Positions 17,698 to 27,622 of a stretch of DNA of 64,000 nt are shown here, piece by piece; within the stretch, counting starts at the first letter, position 1; every line of letters begins with the position of its first letter. The DNA is from Yoonia vestfoldensis DSM 16212 (lineage in GTDB: Bacteria; Pseudomonadota; Alphaproteobacteria; Rhodobacterales; Rhodobacteraceae). The stretch lies in NCBI RefSeq assembly GCF_000382265.1, contig NZ_KB907984.1:1-64000 (forward strand), given 5' to 3'. Below the pieces are notes generated by a model. That model ran no database searches. It had not been told where the DNA came from and saw only the letters and a list, made by a program, of their open reading frames with translations. Both the position numbers and the translations under genes were made by a program.

Positions 17698-18260
17698 AAC
17701 GCGGGACGCGCGCGCATCCGTTCCTGATAGGCCTGCACTCCATCGGGTGCGATCTCGAACTTGATCCCCGCACCCCAATTCAGGCAATGCGCGCAGAGGA
17801 TATCCGCAATCGTGAATTCATCGCCCATCAGGCAGTGGCCCGCGATGCGCGGTGCCAGCCGGTCAAGGCTGCGCGCCCATTCCCAGCGCAGGCTGTCCTT
17901 GATCGCGGGCAGGCGCTGGGCCTCTGGCAGGATGAAACTGTGTTTCGCCGCCATCCACAGTATCGCGTCCATCTCGTCCAGCACGGTATGCATCAGCGCG
18001 TCGTGATGCGCGCGCTGGATGGTGCCGGGGGCGGGGATCAGCGCACCGTGCCGGTCAGCCAGATAGGTCATGATCGCGGTGGAATCCGTCAGCGTGGCAC
18101 CTTCGGCGATCAGGACCGGCACCTTGCCCGACGGGTTCAGCGCCTTGACCGCATCCGACCCCGGCATGTCGGGCAGGTGGTCATAAGGCGCGCCCAATTC
18201 CTCCAGCGCCCAGAGCACCCGCAAGGCGCGTGATTTTTTCGGACCGATGACCTGATACAT
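17679..18260 (-). CDS. Glutathione S-transferase family protein
   Basis: A 193-residue glutathione transferase. The thioredoxin-like N-terminal domain includes the glutathione-site motif NPSGKVPVLI and TLTDSTAIMTYLADRHG. The all-helical C-terminal domain contains GDEFTIADILCAHCL, the conserved folding motif. GGGAGG before the ATG fixes the start. It is transcribed towards the flavoprotein gene and shares a 179-base divergent region with yjbH. The substrate is unknown. Confidence 0.92.
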   Translation of the reverse strand: MYQVIGPKKSRALRVLWALEELGAPYDHLPDMPGSDAVKALNPSGKVPVLIAEGATLTDSTAIMTYLADRHGALIPAPGTIQRAHHDALMHTVLDEMDAILWMAAKHSFILPEAQRLPAIKDSLRWEWARSLDRLAPRIAGHCLMGDEFTIADILCAHCLNWGAGIKFEIAPDGVQAYQERMRARPAFQRLLA

Positions 18261-18439
18261 GCCGCCTCCCCAAGCTTTTCGGCATAAGGCTGTGTCCGAA
18301 GACAGTTTGCAACGCAATTTCCCGATCTGGCCCGATTTTGTGCCAAGCATGCAGCACCTGGGCAGTTTCTTGGCAATCTGCGTTTGCATTGCGGGCAGGG
18401 CAAGTTAGACCTGTGGCAAGTCAGGGACGGAGCAGCCGC

Positions 18440-20548
18440 ATGAACAAAGCCAGATTTGCCACCACGTCGGTCATCGCACTGATGGCCGGTGTCGCGGCGC
18501 ATGCCCAGCAAAGCGATGTGAATTTCGGTTTCAACGGGATGCCCGGCATGATCGACATGCCAACAGCGCAATCCCCCGCCAAAGATACGCTAGCAGGGTC
18601 ATTGGCCTATCAGGAGGGTTATTTCCGTGCGACCTTCACCTATCAGCTGACCGATCGGGCGACCCTGGCTGCGCGGTATTCGGTGGTCGATCTTTACGGG
18701 AACCCGACATCGACGATCATTGATGGCGAGTTCGAGCGCAGCTTTGATCTGCATTACCGTCTGCTGGACGAATCCGCCTATCTGCCGGCCCTGGCCTTTG
18801 GCCTGCGCGATGTGTTCACGCCGGGGCGGTTTGCGTCGGAATATGTGGTCGCAACCAAGAGTTTCGGCGACAATCTGACTGTGACGGCAGGCCTCGGTTG
18901 GGGCGCGATGGCGACCCGCGACGGTTTCGACAATCCGCTGTCGGGCCTTGGGGCGCGGCCTGTGTTTGATGATGCGGATCCCGAAGGCCAGCTGGGGTCG
19001 GATTACTGGTTTCGCGGCGATGCGGCAGCCTTTGGCGGCCTGACCTACCAGATCAACGACCGCTGGGGCGTGGTTGCGGAATATTCCACGATCGCCTATC
19101 CCGAACAGCCATTTTCCCCCGCACTAGAGACTGACACCCGTTACAATCTGGGTGTGACCTACCGCCCGAACGATAGCGTGCAATTGTCATTCGCGTCGCT
19201 CTCGGGGCGCAATGTCGGGGTGTCGGGGACGTTTTCGCTGAACGCCAACAACCGTCCGGCCCAAAGCGGCAGCGAATCCGCGCCGACGCCGGTCAAGCTG
19301 CGCGACGTGCAGGCAGCGCAAAGCTGGAACCGCGCGACGGAACCGGGCCTGCGGGCCGCGACCTCACAGCTGTTGCAGATGGAAGGGCAGACGCTGACAG
19401 GTCTGGAAATGACCGACACGACAGCGCGGGTCCGCTATGTCAACGGGCGCTACAGATCGCAGGCGCAGGCGATGGGGCGCGTCGCCCGGTTGCTGACGCA
19501 GGTGATGCCCGACAGCATCGACACGTTCATTCTGGAACCCGAGGCGCGCGGGATCGGCCTGTCCGCCGTCACGATCGCGCGCAGCGATATCGAGCGTCTT
19601 GAAAACCGTCCCGGCGCTGCCGAATCCTTGCGCGCGGGCGTTGCTTTTGGCGATGCCTGGCCGGCGGATTCGCTGGCCGATGCGCGCCCTGCGCGGGATG
19701 CGTTTCAATGGGGGTTTGGCCCGTATCTGACGATCAATCCATTTGGTGGTGATGGCAACATTGCAGTGTCCGCCGGGCTGAGCCTGCGCGGCGTCTACCA
19801 GATCACCCCGCAACTCATAGCCTCGGGGGCAATCGTGCAAAGCGTGCTGAAAGCCGACAGGCGCGATCCCGGATCCGACAGCACGCCTGATATCCAGAAT
19901 GTCCGCACCGATAGCCAGTTTTACGGCGACGACGGTCTGCCGGTTTTGCAGGCCCTGACCCTCAGCCATTATGGCAGGCCCGGCACTGATCTTTATAGCC
20001 GGGTCAGCCTTGGCTATCTCGAAAGCATGTTTGGCGGTGTTTCGACAGAAGTGCTATGGAAACCTGTCGACAGCGCGTTTGGCCTCGGGGTCGAACTCAA
20101 CTATGTGGCACAGCGTGATACCGACATGCTGCTGGGCTTTGACGAATATGATTACGATGTGCTGACCGGCCATCTGTCTGCCTATTACGACTTTGGCAAT
20201 GGCTATCACACGCAGCTTGATGTCGGTCGCTATCTGGCCGGTGACTGGGGGGCGACACTGTCGCTTGATCGCGAATACAGCAACGGTATCCGCGTCGGAG
20301 CCTACGTCACCCAGACCGATATCAGCTATGACGACTTTGGGGACGGATCCTACAACAAAGGTGTCCGTATCTCGATCCCGCAGGACTTTTTCATAGGGGA
20401 TACGTCGCGCGGCACTTACGGAACACAAGTACGCACCCGGTCGGGCGACGGCGGCGCACGGCTGAGCGTCGATGGGCGTTTGTACGATGTCGTCCGCGAT
20501 GCGCATGAAGCAGATTTAACGGATACATGGGGGCGGTTCTGGCGATGA
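18440..20548 (+). CDS. yjbH: YjbH-family outer-membrane exopolysaccharide protein
   Basis: A 702-residue protein with a signal peptide ending AHA (about residue 22). The mature region starts with DVNFGFNGMPGMIDMPTAQS, typical of YjbH/GfcD proteins, in which a beta-barrel is linked to group 4 capsule or exopolysaccharide export. Strand-like repeats ending in aromatic residues fill the C-terminal half. GGGACGGAG precedes the ATG. Its stop overlaps the yjbF start (ATGA). No polysaccharide synthesis genes are in the window, so this is an export or processing module in isolation. Confidence 0.85.
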   Translation: MNKARFATTSVIALMAGVAAHAQQSDVNFGFNGMPGMIDMPTAQSPAKDTLAGSLAYQEGYFRATFTYQLTDRATLAARYSVVDLYGNPTSTIIDGEFERSFDLHYRLLDESAYLPALAFGLRDVFTPGRFASEYVVATKSFGDNLTVTAGLGWGAMATRDGFDNPLSGLGARPVFDDADPEGQLGSDYWFRGDAAAFGGLTYQINDRWGVVAEYSTIAYPEQPFSPALETDTRYNLGVTYRPNDSVQLSFASLSGRNVGVSGTFSLNANNRPAQSGSESAPTPVKLRDVQAAQSWNRATEPGLRAATSQLLQMEGQTLTGLEMTDTTARVRYVNGRYRSQAQAMGRVARLLTQVMPDSIDTFILEPEARGIGLSAVTIARSDIERLENRPGAAESLRAGVAFGDAWPADSLADARPARDAFQWGFGPYLTINPFGGDGNIAVSAGLSLRGVYQITPQLIASGAIVQSVLKADRRDPGSDSTPDIQNVRTDSQFYGDDGLPVLQALTLSHYGRPGTDLYSRVSLGYLESMFGGVSTEVLWKPVDSAFGLGVELNYVAQRDTDMLLGFDEYDYDVLTGHLSAYYDFGNGYHTQLDVGRYLAGDWGATLSLDREYSNGIRVGAYVTQTDISYDDFGDGSYNKGVRISIPQDFFIGDTSRGTYGTQVRTRSGDGGARLSVDGRLYDVVRDAHEADLTDTWGRFWR

Positions 20549-21201
20549 ACGTGATCAGACAATCGGCGCTGGCACTGGCAGCCCTTGGGCTGATGTCCTG
20601 CGGACCGCTGGCGCAGGGCGGTATCGGGACGCAGCTTGTGACCGCCGCAAGCACGCTTGCAGGGCGGACGCCCGTGGCGCCGCCTCCGCCGCAAGTCGCG
20701 ACCGACGAACAGATCGCGGCGAACCCGGGCCAGTTCGTACGCGTCAACTTTCGCGATCTGGGGCGGTGGGACACGCTTGTCGTCGCAGGCACGAACGGCG
20801 CGCGCGTGACATGGATCGGGAGCGCGAACCTAAGCGTCACGATGGAGAACGGAATTGTCGTCGCGACCCGTGGATTGCCGCGCGACCTGATGGGCGCTGA
20901 CACCGTGCAAACCTGGGCCGCGATCCGCGCGGGTGGCGGGACAGCCGAACGCAGGCATGACTTTCTGGATAACCTCGATCAGATTTCGCCAAGAGTGTTG
21001 CAATGTAGCATCGCTTCAATGGGACCGGACCCCTTTGAACGGCGCGAACAGACCTACAATACGACCCGTTTCGAGGAGAAATGCGTGAGTGAACAGCTCC
21101 AATTCACCAATATTTATTGGGTAAATCGGCAGGGGCAGATCATCCGTAGCTTGCAGGCCGTGTCGCCCGATGCGGGCTACCTGCAAATCGACGTTTTCTG
21201 A
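20545..21201 (+). CDS. yjbF: YjbF/GfcB-family lipoprotein
   Basis: A 218-residue lipoprotein: MNVIRQSALALAALGLMSC with lipobox LMSC (Cys19), then a proline-rich linker and a globular domain containing WDTLVVAGTNGARVTWIGS, GIVVATRGLPRDLMG and a C-terminal YWVNRQGQIIRSLQAVSP. These are features of the YjbF/GfcB family that accompanies YjbH in exopolysaccharide loci. A pair of cysteines (LQCS and EEKC) may form a disulfide. An upstream in-frame ATG would add six residues, but the ATGA overlap and the lipobox position favour the chosen start. Confidence 0.85.
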   Translation: MNVIRQSALALAALGLMSCGPLAQGGIGTQLVTAASTLAGRTPVAPPPPQVATDEQIAANPGQFVRVNFRDLGRWDTLVVAGTNGARVTWIGSANLSVTMENGIVVATRGLPRDLMGADTVQTWAAIRAGGGTAERRHDFLDNLDQISPRVLQCSIASMGPDPFERREQTYNTTRFEEKCVSEQLQFTNIYWVNRQGQIIRSLQAVSPDAGYLQIDVF

Positions 21202-21304
21202 TCGTTTTCGAGACTCTTGGTTTTTCCGCAAGGGCCTGATTTAAGGGATATATGTGGAAAGTCACGCCGTGACGCACCACCCGTGCATTAATTGGAGTAC
21301 CGAC

Positions 21305-21508
21305 ATGCGCCTTACAACTACACTCGCTGCATCCGCAGTCATCGCTGTTTCCGCAGTTGCCGCAAACGCAGGCAGCTTGGCCCCAGCAACAATGGAAGCC
21401 CCCGTCGTCGTGATGGAAGAGCCAGCACCTGCCGGTTCGTCCATCAACCCAGCATTCGTTGTGGTTGGCGTTCTGGCCGCCCTGCTGATCGCAGCTTCGT
21501 CCGACTAA
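21305..21508 (+). CDS. Small exported protein with C-terminal membrane span
   Basis: A 67-residue protein with a signal peptide (cleavage after ANA, about residue 22), a short acidic linker (MEEPAPAGSS) and a hydrophobic C-terminal segment at about 48-64. TTGGAG precedes the ATG at correct spacing. Similar small proteins are frequent in Rhodobacteraceae and unnamed. It lies 103 bases after yjbF with its own promoter-like AT-rich upstream and is followed by a strong terminator. It occupies the place of a YjbE/GfcA-like small exported protein, but sequence alone does not prove the relation. Confidence 0.75.
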   Translation: MRLTTTLAASAVIAVSAVAANAGSLAPATMEAPVVVMEEPAPAGSSINPAFVVVGVLAALLIAASSD

Positions 21509-21540
21509 TATCTGTGCCTGACCGCAAGGTCGGACCAGGA

Positions 21541-21568
21541 AAAGGCAGACCTTCGGGGCTGCCTTTTT
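21541..21568 (+). terminator. Intrinsic terminator after the small exported protein
   Basis: The hairpin GGCAGACC-TTCG-GGGCTGCC with a UUCG-type loop is followed by five T. It is oriented rightwards and ends four bases before the stop of the convergent holA gene, so it separates the yjb group from the holA operon. Confidence 0.85.
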
Positions 21569-21571
21569 GCG

Positions 21572-22594
21572 TCAGCGCCGCGCCATCATCGCCAGCCGGA
21601 TCAGCGTGCGTTCCATCAGCGCCGCCTGCGGGGCAGTGCTGGCCGACCGCAGTTGCAGGTCGGTGTCGGTCAGCGCGGTCAGGGCTTTTTCCAGACGGTC
21701 GCGGCCCCATTGGCTGACTTGCCGTGCGATCTTGTCGCGGCGCGGGCCAAACACCGGCGGACGCAACCGCGCGACACCCGCACCGGCACCGCCCGGATCA
21801 GAGGCCACGACATGCAAGCGCCGGAAATGCCGCATCGCCCCGATGCAGAGCGTCACGGGCGTCACCCCTTGGGCGTATAGGCCGCGCAATACCGGCCCCA
21901 GTTGATCGACCTGACCGGCGGTCACCACATCGAGCACATCGTCGACATCGACCTCTGCCGATTGCGGGGCATTGGCCATGACATCCGCGATTGTCAAAGG
22001 CGTGGCATCACCCTGCTTGTACAGTCCGACCTTTTCCACCGTCTGCCGGAAATCGCCCGGTTCGAGCGTATTCGCCAGCGCGAACAGCGCATCCATCACG
22101 TCGCGGCCTGGTTGGTCCAGCCCCGCCTCTGTCAAGGCGCGCGCGATGTCGGACATGCTGGGCGGATCATCATAGATGCCGATTGCCATGGCGTTGCGGT
22201 GGCTCTCGAACACCTTGCGCAGGGGCGATTTGGCGGTCAATTGCCCGGCGGTCACGACCAGTTGCGCATCGCCCTGCCGCCACTCGGCAAGCGCCGCCTC
22301 GACCAGCTTGGACAGCGTGTCGGTGGCATCCTCGACAAAGGCGACGCGGTGGCCGGGAAAGAACCCTTGCGCCTTGATCGCATCGTCGAGCCGGGCAGGG
22401 TCCTTGCGCAGGTCGGCGGCGTTGATGCGCGTCAGGCGCATTTCCTCTTCGCCCTGCGGGCCGACGAGGGCGGCAATCGCCTCTTGGCGTTTGGTCGCCA
22501 CGCGCATCGGGTCAGCACCGAAGATCAACAGCCCCGCATGCGCCGGATCGGGCTTGCGCAGATAGCCGGAGGCGGCGTCGCCCGCCAGTTTCAT
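21572..22594 (-). CDS. holA: DNA polymerase III subunit delta
   Basis: A 340-residue clamp-loader subunit. The N-terminal part has the LLIFGADPMRVATKRQEA region and AFVEDATDTLSKL, typical of delta in alphaproteobacteria; a helical collar domain lies at the C terminus. It opens the beta clamp and loads it at primed sites. Its ATG overlaps the stop of lptE (ATGA), the usual leuS-lptE-holA order. It is the last gene of that leftward operon. Confidence 0.93.
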   Translation of the reverse strand: MKLAGDAASGYLRKPDPAHAGLLIFGADPMRVATKRQEAIAALVGPQGEEEMRLTRINAADLRKDPARLDDAIKAQGFFPGHRVAFVEDATDTLSKLVEAALAEWRQGDAQLVVTAGQLTAKSPLRKVFESHRNAMAIGIYDDPPSMSDIARALTEAGLDQPGRDVMDALFALANTLEPGDFRQTVEKVGLYKQGDATPLTIADVMANAPQSAEVDVDDVLDVVTAGQVDQLGPVLRGLYAQGVTPVTLCIGAMRHFRRLHVVASDPGGAGAGVARLRPPVFGPRRDKIARQVSQWGRDRLEKALTALTDTDLQLRSASTAPQAALMERTLIRLAMMARR

Positions 22595-23076
22595 CGTGGC
22601 AGGTCCGGGGCCAGCAACAGCAGGCGGCTGACGATCATGTCGGCCAAGGCCACCGACAGTCGTGCTGTCGCGTCAGCCTCTGCGGCTTGCGTCGCGGTTG
22701 TCGATCCGGTTGCGGAATAGCTGGTAAAGGTTTCATGGCTGCCATTGGCGATCACCTCGCCTGTCGTGGCATGGGTCAGGACCCATGTGACGGTGCCAAT
22801 CACGTTAAAGCGCGTGTTGTCGCCCGACGTGGTGATCGCAAGGCTGCGCCGCCTGTCGGTGATCTGCGCCCCCAGCACATAATCCGGGACCTCTTGCACA
22901 CCGAGCCGTTGTTCCAGCCGTTCGCGCAGCCGGAAACCGGGCACGGTGTCGCGGGTGTCAAACGCGATCCTGCCGCGCAGGACATTGTCGGTGCCGTAGA
23001 CCGGCACGAACCCACAGCCGCCAAGGGCCAGAAGGCCCAGCAGGAACAGGCGGCGGGAAGGGGTCCTAGATGACAA
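22591..23076 (-). CDS. lptE: LPS-assembly lipoprotein LptE
   Basis: A 161-residue outer-membrane lipoprotein. The lipobox LALGGC (Cys21) is followed by GFVPVYG, the signature start of mature LptE in this group. LptE plugs the LptD barrel and helps insert lipopolysaccharide into the outer leaflet. No ATG is available; the TTG used here overlaps the leuS stop by 11 bases and follows GGACGG. Strong neighbour conservation (leuS upstream, holA downstream) supports the call. Confidence 0.9.
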   Translation of the reverse strand: MSSRTPSRRLFLLGLLALGGCGFVPVYGTDNVLRGRIAFDTRDTVPGFRLRERLEQRLGVQEVPDYVLGAQITDRRRSLAITTSGDNTRFNVIGTVTWVLTHATTGEVIANGSHETFTSYSATGSTTATQAAEADATARLSVALADMIVSRLLLLAPDLPR

Positions 23077-25597
23077 TGTTCACAATCCGTCCGGGCACCA
23101 CGATCAGTTTCTTGACGCTAGCGCCATTCAGCGCCCTTTGCACGCTGTCCAGCGCCAGCACGGCGGTTTCCACCGCTTGCACGCTGGCATCAGCGGCGAC
23201 GACGATCTCGGTCTTGCGCTTGCCGTTGATCTGCACGGGCAGGGTGACGTGGTCATCCACCAGCATGGCGGGGTCGGCGACGGGCCAGGGCGCCATGGTG
23301 ATCAGCCCATCGCCACCAAGGCTGGCCCAGATTTCCTCGGCCAGATGCGGGGTCATGGGGGACATCAGCTGTGCCAGCACCAGCGCCGCCTGCCGTTTGG
23401 CACCGCCAGAGGCGGTGGATTTGCCCAGCGTATTGGTAAAGGCGTAAAGCTTTGCAATCGCCGCGTTGAAGCCGAAGGTTTCCAGCCCCATCGTCACGTC
23501 ATGGATGCAGCGGTGCATCGCGCGCAAAAGGTCGTCATCGCCGGTGCCGGGCGCATCGGGGGCCGCCGCAATTTCAGACGCGATGCGATAGACCCGTGCG
23601 AGATGGCGGTTGGTGGCATCCGCGCCAGAGGCGGTCCATTCCACATCACGTTCGGGCGGGCTGTCGGACAGCACGAACCAGCGCGCGGTATCGGCACCGT
23701 ATCGTGCCAGAATGTCATCGGGATCGATGACGTTCTTCTTGGATTTCGACATCTTGGCGGAAGGGATCACCTCGACCTCGGTGCCATCGGCCAGCTTGCC
23801 GTTTTTCACATCCTGCGGGAAGTGATAGACAGGGCGGCCCGCCTCGTCGCGGGTCATGTAAATCTCATGCGTCACCATGCCTTGCGTGAATAGTGCGTTG
23901 AACGGTTCAATCGCGGTGTCGGGCAGGTGGCCGGTGATCTGCATCGCGCGGGCGAAGAAGCGGCTGTAAAGCAGGTGCAGGATCGCGTGTTCGATCCCGC
24001 CGATATACTGGTCCACGTTCATCCAATAGGCCGCGTCGTCCATATTGGTGGGCGTCGGCGCATGGGGCGCAGTGAAGCGGGCGAAATACCATGACGAATC
24101 GACGAAAGTGTCCATCGTGTCGGTTTCGCGCAGGGCGGGCTTGCCACAGGCGGGGCAGGCGCAGTTGCGCCATGTGGGGTGGCGGTCGAGCGGGTTGCCC
24201 GGCACGTCGAAGGTGACGTCATAGGGCAGCTCGATCGGCAGGTTTTCTTTCTTCTCGGGCACAGCGCCACAATCGTCGCAATGCACGATGGGAATGGGGC
24301 AGCCCCAATAGCGCTGGCGCGACAGGCCCCAGTCGCGCAGGCGGAACTTGGTCACACCTTGCCCGATGCCGTTCGCCTCGCAATGGGCGATGGCGGCGTC
24401 GACGGCCTGTTCGCCGGTCTGCCACTGGTCGCCCGCGAAGCCTTTGGTGTAGAATACCTTTTCGGTTTTGGCCGGCACATAGGCGGTGGTCAGGTCGGTG
24501 GGGGCGTCCGCATCTGGCAGGAAGGTCGCGATGATCGGCAAGCCGTATTTGGTGGCGAAATCGAAATCGCGCTGGTCATGGGCAGGACAGCCGAAAATCG
24601 CGCCCGTGCCGTAATCCATCAGGATGAAATTCGCGATATAGACGGGCAGATCAGGCTGGCCCGCCATCGGGTGCTTGACCGTCAGGCCGGTATCCAGCCC
24701 CAGCTTTTCGGCCTTTTCGATGGCTTCGGCCGTCGTCCCGCCCTTGCGGCATTCGGCGCAGAAGGCCGCGACCTTTTCATCCTTGGCTTCCAGTTCCTTG
24801 GCCAGCGGGTGATCGGGCGAGATGCCGACAAAAGACGCGCCCAGCAATGTGTCGGGGCGCGTGGTATAGACCTCGATCTGCCCGCCATCGGTGCGGGTAA
24901 AGCTGAATTGCAGCCCGCGCGATTTGCCGATCCAGTTCGCCTGCATCAGTTTCACCTTGGCGGGCCAGTTGTCGAGCGTATCAAGCGCGTCGAGCAATTC
25001 TTCGGAATAATCGCTGATCTTGAAGAACCATTGCACCAGTTCGCGGCGTTCGACCTCGGCGCCGGACCGCCAGCCTTTGCCGTCGATCACCTGTTCGTTG
25101 GCCAGCACGGTCATGTCGACAGGGTCCCAGTTCACCACCGCTTTCTTGCGATAGATCAGGCCCTTGGACAGAAAGTCGATGAACAGCGCCTGCTGCTGGC
25201 CGTAATATTCGGGATCGCAGGTGGCGAATTCGCGGGACCAGTCGATGCTCAGCCCCAGGGGTTTCATCTGCGCGCGCATGTCGGCGATGTTCTGGTAAGT
25301 CCAGTCCTTGGGGTGGCCGCCTGATGCCATCGCCGCGTTTTCGGCGGGCATCCCGAATGCGTCCCAGCCCATCGGGTGCAGCACATTATGCCCTGTCGCC
25401 AGTTTATAGCGCGCGATCACGTCGCCCATCGTGTAATTGCGCACATGGCCGATGTGGATGCGCCCCGATGGATAGGGGAACATTTCCAGCACATAATATT
25501 TGGGTTTGTCCGCGCTGCGGCTGGCGGTGAAGATCTGGCCTTCGGCCCAGATGTCCTGCCATTTGGGTTCGATTGCAGCGGGGGAATAGGGGGTCAT
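23066..25597 (-). CDS. leuS: Leucyl-tRNA synthetase
   Basis: An 843-residue class I aminoacyl-tRNA synthetase. The HIGH-type signature lies in [14 protein letters not shown] near residues 40-53 and the KMSKS loop in KMSKSKKN near the end of the catalytic core. The large CP1 editing domain between them carries a [12 protein letters not shown] threonine-rich region. A zinc-knuckle-like CxxC pair is seen in CDDCG and in CACPAC. The ATG was preferred over an upstream ATG 42 bases earlier. No T-box or obvious leader-peptide attenuator was seen upstream. Confidence 0.97.
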   Translation of the reverse strand: MTPYSPAAIEPKWQDIWAEGQIFTASRSADKPKYYVLEMFPYPSGRIHIGHVRNYTMGDVIARYKLATGHNVLHPMGWDAFGMPAENAAMASGGHPKDWTYQNIADMRAQMKPLGLSIDWSREFATCDPEYYGQQQALFIDFLSKGLIYRKKAVVNWDPVDMTVLANEQVIDGKGWRSGAEVERRELVQWFFKISDYSEELLDALDTLDNWPAKVKLMQANWIGKSRGLQFSFTRTDGGQIEVYTTRPDTLLGASFVGISPDHPLAKELEAKDEKVAAFCAECRKGGTTAEAIEKAEKLGLDTGLTVKHPMAGQPDLPVYIANFILMDYGTGAIFGCPAHDQRDFDFATKYGLPIIATFLPDADAPTDLTTAYVPAKTEKVFYTKGFAGDQWQTGEQAVDAAIAHCEANGIGQGVTKFRLRDWGLSRQRYWGCPIPIVHCDDCGAVPEKKENLPIELPYDVTFDVPGNPLDRHPTWRNCACPACGKPALRETDTMDTFVDSSWYFARFTAPHAPTPTNMDDAAYWMNVDQYIGGIEHAILHLLYSRFFARAMQITGHLPDTAIEPFNALFTQGMVTHEIYMTRDEAGRPVYHFPQDVKNGKLADGTEVEVIPSAKMSKSKKNVIDPDDILARYGADTARWFVLSDSPPERDVEWTASGADATNRHLARVYRIASEIAAAPDAPGTGDDDLLRAMHRCIHDVTMGLETFGFNAAIAKLYAFTNTLGKSTASGGAKRQAALVLAQLMSPMTPHLAEEIWASLGGDGLITMAPWPVADPAMLVDDHVTLPVQINGKRKTEIVVAADASVQAVETAVLALDSVQRALNGASVKKLIVVPGRIVNIVI

Positions 25598-25987
25598 CAC
25601 TTGGTCTTTCACGGGGGCAAAAAGGCGTCGCCCTGTCATAATCCGACGCGGCGGCGATGGCTATACCCGCAAACGCAAAGAGCGGCGCCAAAGGCCCGCT
25701 CTCGCCTGGGGATGTCATCGTCAGGCAAAAACTGTTGAAAAGCCGAACATTCGGCGCATGTCCCGCGCTTTTCGTGGTTCGCGACAAGTCTTGCGCCGAG
25801 GGCGTCTATATCAACGCTGCCCTGTGGCGGGCCTGATGGTTGCTGTGGCAAAATTGCATCAAAAGCGGACCGCGAACGGTCTTCGTCTCGCTGCTTCTTG
25901 CATTAGGTGACCGAGAGGCCGAAACACAGGGCCAATCAATACGGACGCGGTTCGGTTGAGCGATGGAAAACGGAAAGGGACTCCACA
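25598..25987. other. Intergenic region between leuS and the porin, no supported gene
   Basis: This stretch contains divergent upstream regions for leuS and the porin. A small hairpin GACCG-CGAA-CGGTC lies at about 25869-25882. A 71-codon leftward frame starting at a TTG is present, but it has rare codons and no ribosome site, so I do not call it. No promoter hexamers were convincing by eye, although expression of the porin is expected to be strong. Confidence 0.5.
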
Positions 25988-26881
25988 ATGAAAAATATCC
26001 TTCTTGCAACAACTGCGCTGGTGATGACCGCTGGTTACGCAGCTGCAGACGTGGCCGTCACTGGCGAAGCCAACGTCGGTCTGAAGTACAACTCCGGTGA
26101 CGCAAGCAACGGTCTGGCTGGCAACACTGAAGAAGCACAGCTGTATTATGAACTCGACTTCAACGTCGTCGGTTCCATCACGCTGGACTCGGGCCTGACT
26201 GCGGGTGCATCGCTTGACCTCGATCTGGACGTCAACAACCAGAGCGACTTCATCGATGACCCAGAATTGTTCATCGCTGCCGGCGGCCTGCGCCTTGCGA
26301 TTGGCAATGTTGACGGTGCTGACGGCGTCGTCGTTGGCGGGATCAGCGACATCGGCTTTGACGGCATCGGCATCGACGACACCGCCGAATCGTTCTTCGA
26401 CAGCTCGACAGCAAACCTGCTGGTCACTTACACAACCGGCCCGCTGACATTCGCTGCGTCGGGCAACGTCGCTGACAGCGAAGCTACACCAGACGAAGAT
26501 TACTCCTTTGGTGCATCCTATGATGGCGGCGCATTCACTGTTGGCGCGGCAATCACTGAACTTGGCGGCGCCGAAATCTACCTTGTGGGTGCCGACGTGA
26601 CTGTCGCCGGTGCAAACGTGTCGCTGTTCTACCATGTCAACGACACCGCTGACATCGCAGGCTACGGTGCTTCCGGATCCTATCCGCTGGGTGACATCGT
26701 GATTTCGGCTTCGATCGGTGCAACCGATCTCGTCAACGACGAAGTCGACTTCGGTGTTGGCGCATCCTATGACCTCGGCGGTGGCCTCAGCCTCGCTGGT
26801 GGTATCGGCCAAGTCGACAACGCATTCCTCGACGATGACAGCTACACCGTGGCTGACTTCGGTGTCGTCCTGAAGTTCTAA
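25988..26881 (+). CDS. Acidic outer-membrane porin (Rhodobacter type)
   Basis: A 297-residue porin with signal peptide MKNILLATTALVMTAGYAAA and the mature start DVAVTGEANVGLKYN, the form seen in Rhodobacter-type general porins (trimeric 16-strand barrels). The chain ends in phenylalanine (VVLKF), the usual C-terminal signal for outer-membrane assembly. It is strikingly acidic, with many aspartates and very few lysines or arginines, as expected in a marine organism. Codons differ from the neighbours, with more GCA, ACT and GGT, suggesting high expression. A strong terminator follows. Confidence 0.93.
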   Translation: MKNILLATTALVMTAGYAAADVAVTGEANVGLKYNSGDASNGLAGNTEEAQLYYELDFNVVGSITLDSGLTAGASLDLDLDVNNQSDFIDDPELFIAAGGLRLAIGNVDGADGVVVGGISDIGFDGIGIDDTAESFFDSSTANLLVTYTTGPLTFAASGNVADSEATPDEDYSFGASYDGGAFTVGAAITELGGAEIYLVGADVTVAGANVSLFYHVNDTADIAGYGASGSYPLGDIVISASIGATDLVNDEVDFGVGASYDLGGGLSLAGGIGQVDNAFLDDDSYTVADFGVVLKF

Positions 26882-26903
26882 TCTACCGACTTCACTTTTC
26901 TGG

Positions 26904-26934
26904 AAAGAGCGGGCCATCGTGCCCGCTCTTTTTA
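26904..26934 (+). terminator. Intrinsic terminator after the porin
   Basis: AAAGAGCGGGC-CATCGT-GCCCGCTCTTTTT: an 8-bp GC-rich stem with flanking A/T pairs and a five-T run. It is oriented rightwards and isolates the porin from yggS. Confidence 0.93.
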
Positions 26935-26968
26935 CTTTTGCCACAGGACGCCTGATTGAGGTGCGTTG

Positions 26969-27622
26969 ATGTCATTTTACGAAATACAGGCCCGTATCGC
27001 CGCCGCCTGCGAAAAGGCGGGCCGCCCTGTGCAGGACGTCACGCTGATCGCTGTATCCAAGGTGCAGCCCGACGCGCGGGTCGCTGCCGTGCTGGATCAG
27101 GGCCATCGCGTGTTCGGTGAAAACAAGGTGCAAGAGGCAGCGGGCAAATGGCCGCGCTTTCGCGAAACCTATGACGGGATCGCCCTGCATCTGATCGGCC
27201 CGTTGCAAACCAACAAGGCCCGGGCTGCGGTGGAACTGGCGCAGGCGATCCACACGCTCGACCGGCCAAAGCTGGCGCAGGTACTGGCGCGGCTGGCGCA
27301 GGAACGCGGGGAATGTCCTGACCTGTTCGTGCAGGTCAACACCGGCGAGGAACCGCAGAAGGCGGGTGTGCTGCCAGCGGATGTCGATGGTTTCGTGGCC
27401 GAGGCGCGCGCGCTGGACCTGCCTGTCGTGGGATTGATGTGCATCCCGCCCGTGGACGAGGAACCGTCGCTGCATTTCGCGCTTTTGGCGAAAATGGCCG
27501 CGCGGAACGGTCTGGCGGGCCTGTCGATGGGCATGAGCGGCGATTTCGAAAGCGCCATCGCGCTGGGGGCGACGCATGTGCGCATCGGCTCTGCGATCTT
27601 TGGTGAACGGGCCACGGGGTGA
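26969..27622 (+). CDS. yggS: YggS/PLPBP-family pyridoxal-phosphate homeostasis protein
   Basis: A 217-residue PLP-binding protein. The Schiff-base lysine lies in LIAVSKVQPD (Lys31). VFGENKVQEAAGKW, HLIGPLQTNKARAA and the C-terminal GMSGDFESAIALGATHVRIG complete the TIM-barrel signature. The family buffers intracellular PLP and affects amino-acid metabolism. The GAGG eight bases before the ATG fixes the start; a TTG immediately in front is ignored. Its stop overlaps the GTG of the pseudouridine synthase gene (GTGA). Confidence 0.95.
   Translation: MSFYEIQARIAAACEKAGRPVQDVTLIAVSKVQPDARVAAVLDQGHRVFGENKVQEAAGKWPRFRETYDGIALHLIGPLQTNKARAAVELAQAIHTLDRPKLAQVLARLAQERGECPDLFVQVNTGEEPQKAGVLPADVDGFVAEARALDLPVVGLMCIPPVDEEPSLHFALLAKMAARNGLAGLSMGMSGDFESAIALGATHVRIGSAIFGERATG

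Noticed and set aside
25598..25700. T-box or leader-peptide attenuator before leuS
   Set aside because: No run of leucine codons, T-box core or terminator/antiterminator pair is visible.
25636..25851. 71-codon leftward frame upstream of leuS
   Set aside because: It needs a TTG start with no ribosome site, uses rare codons such as ATA and AGA, and I recognise no family. It may still be a small gene, but cannot be supported.
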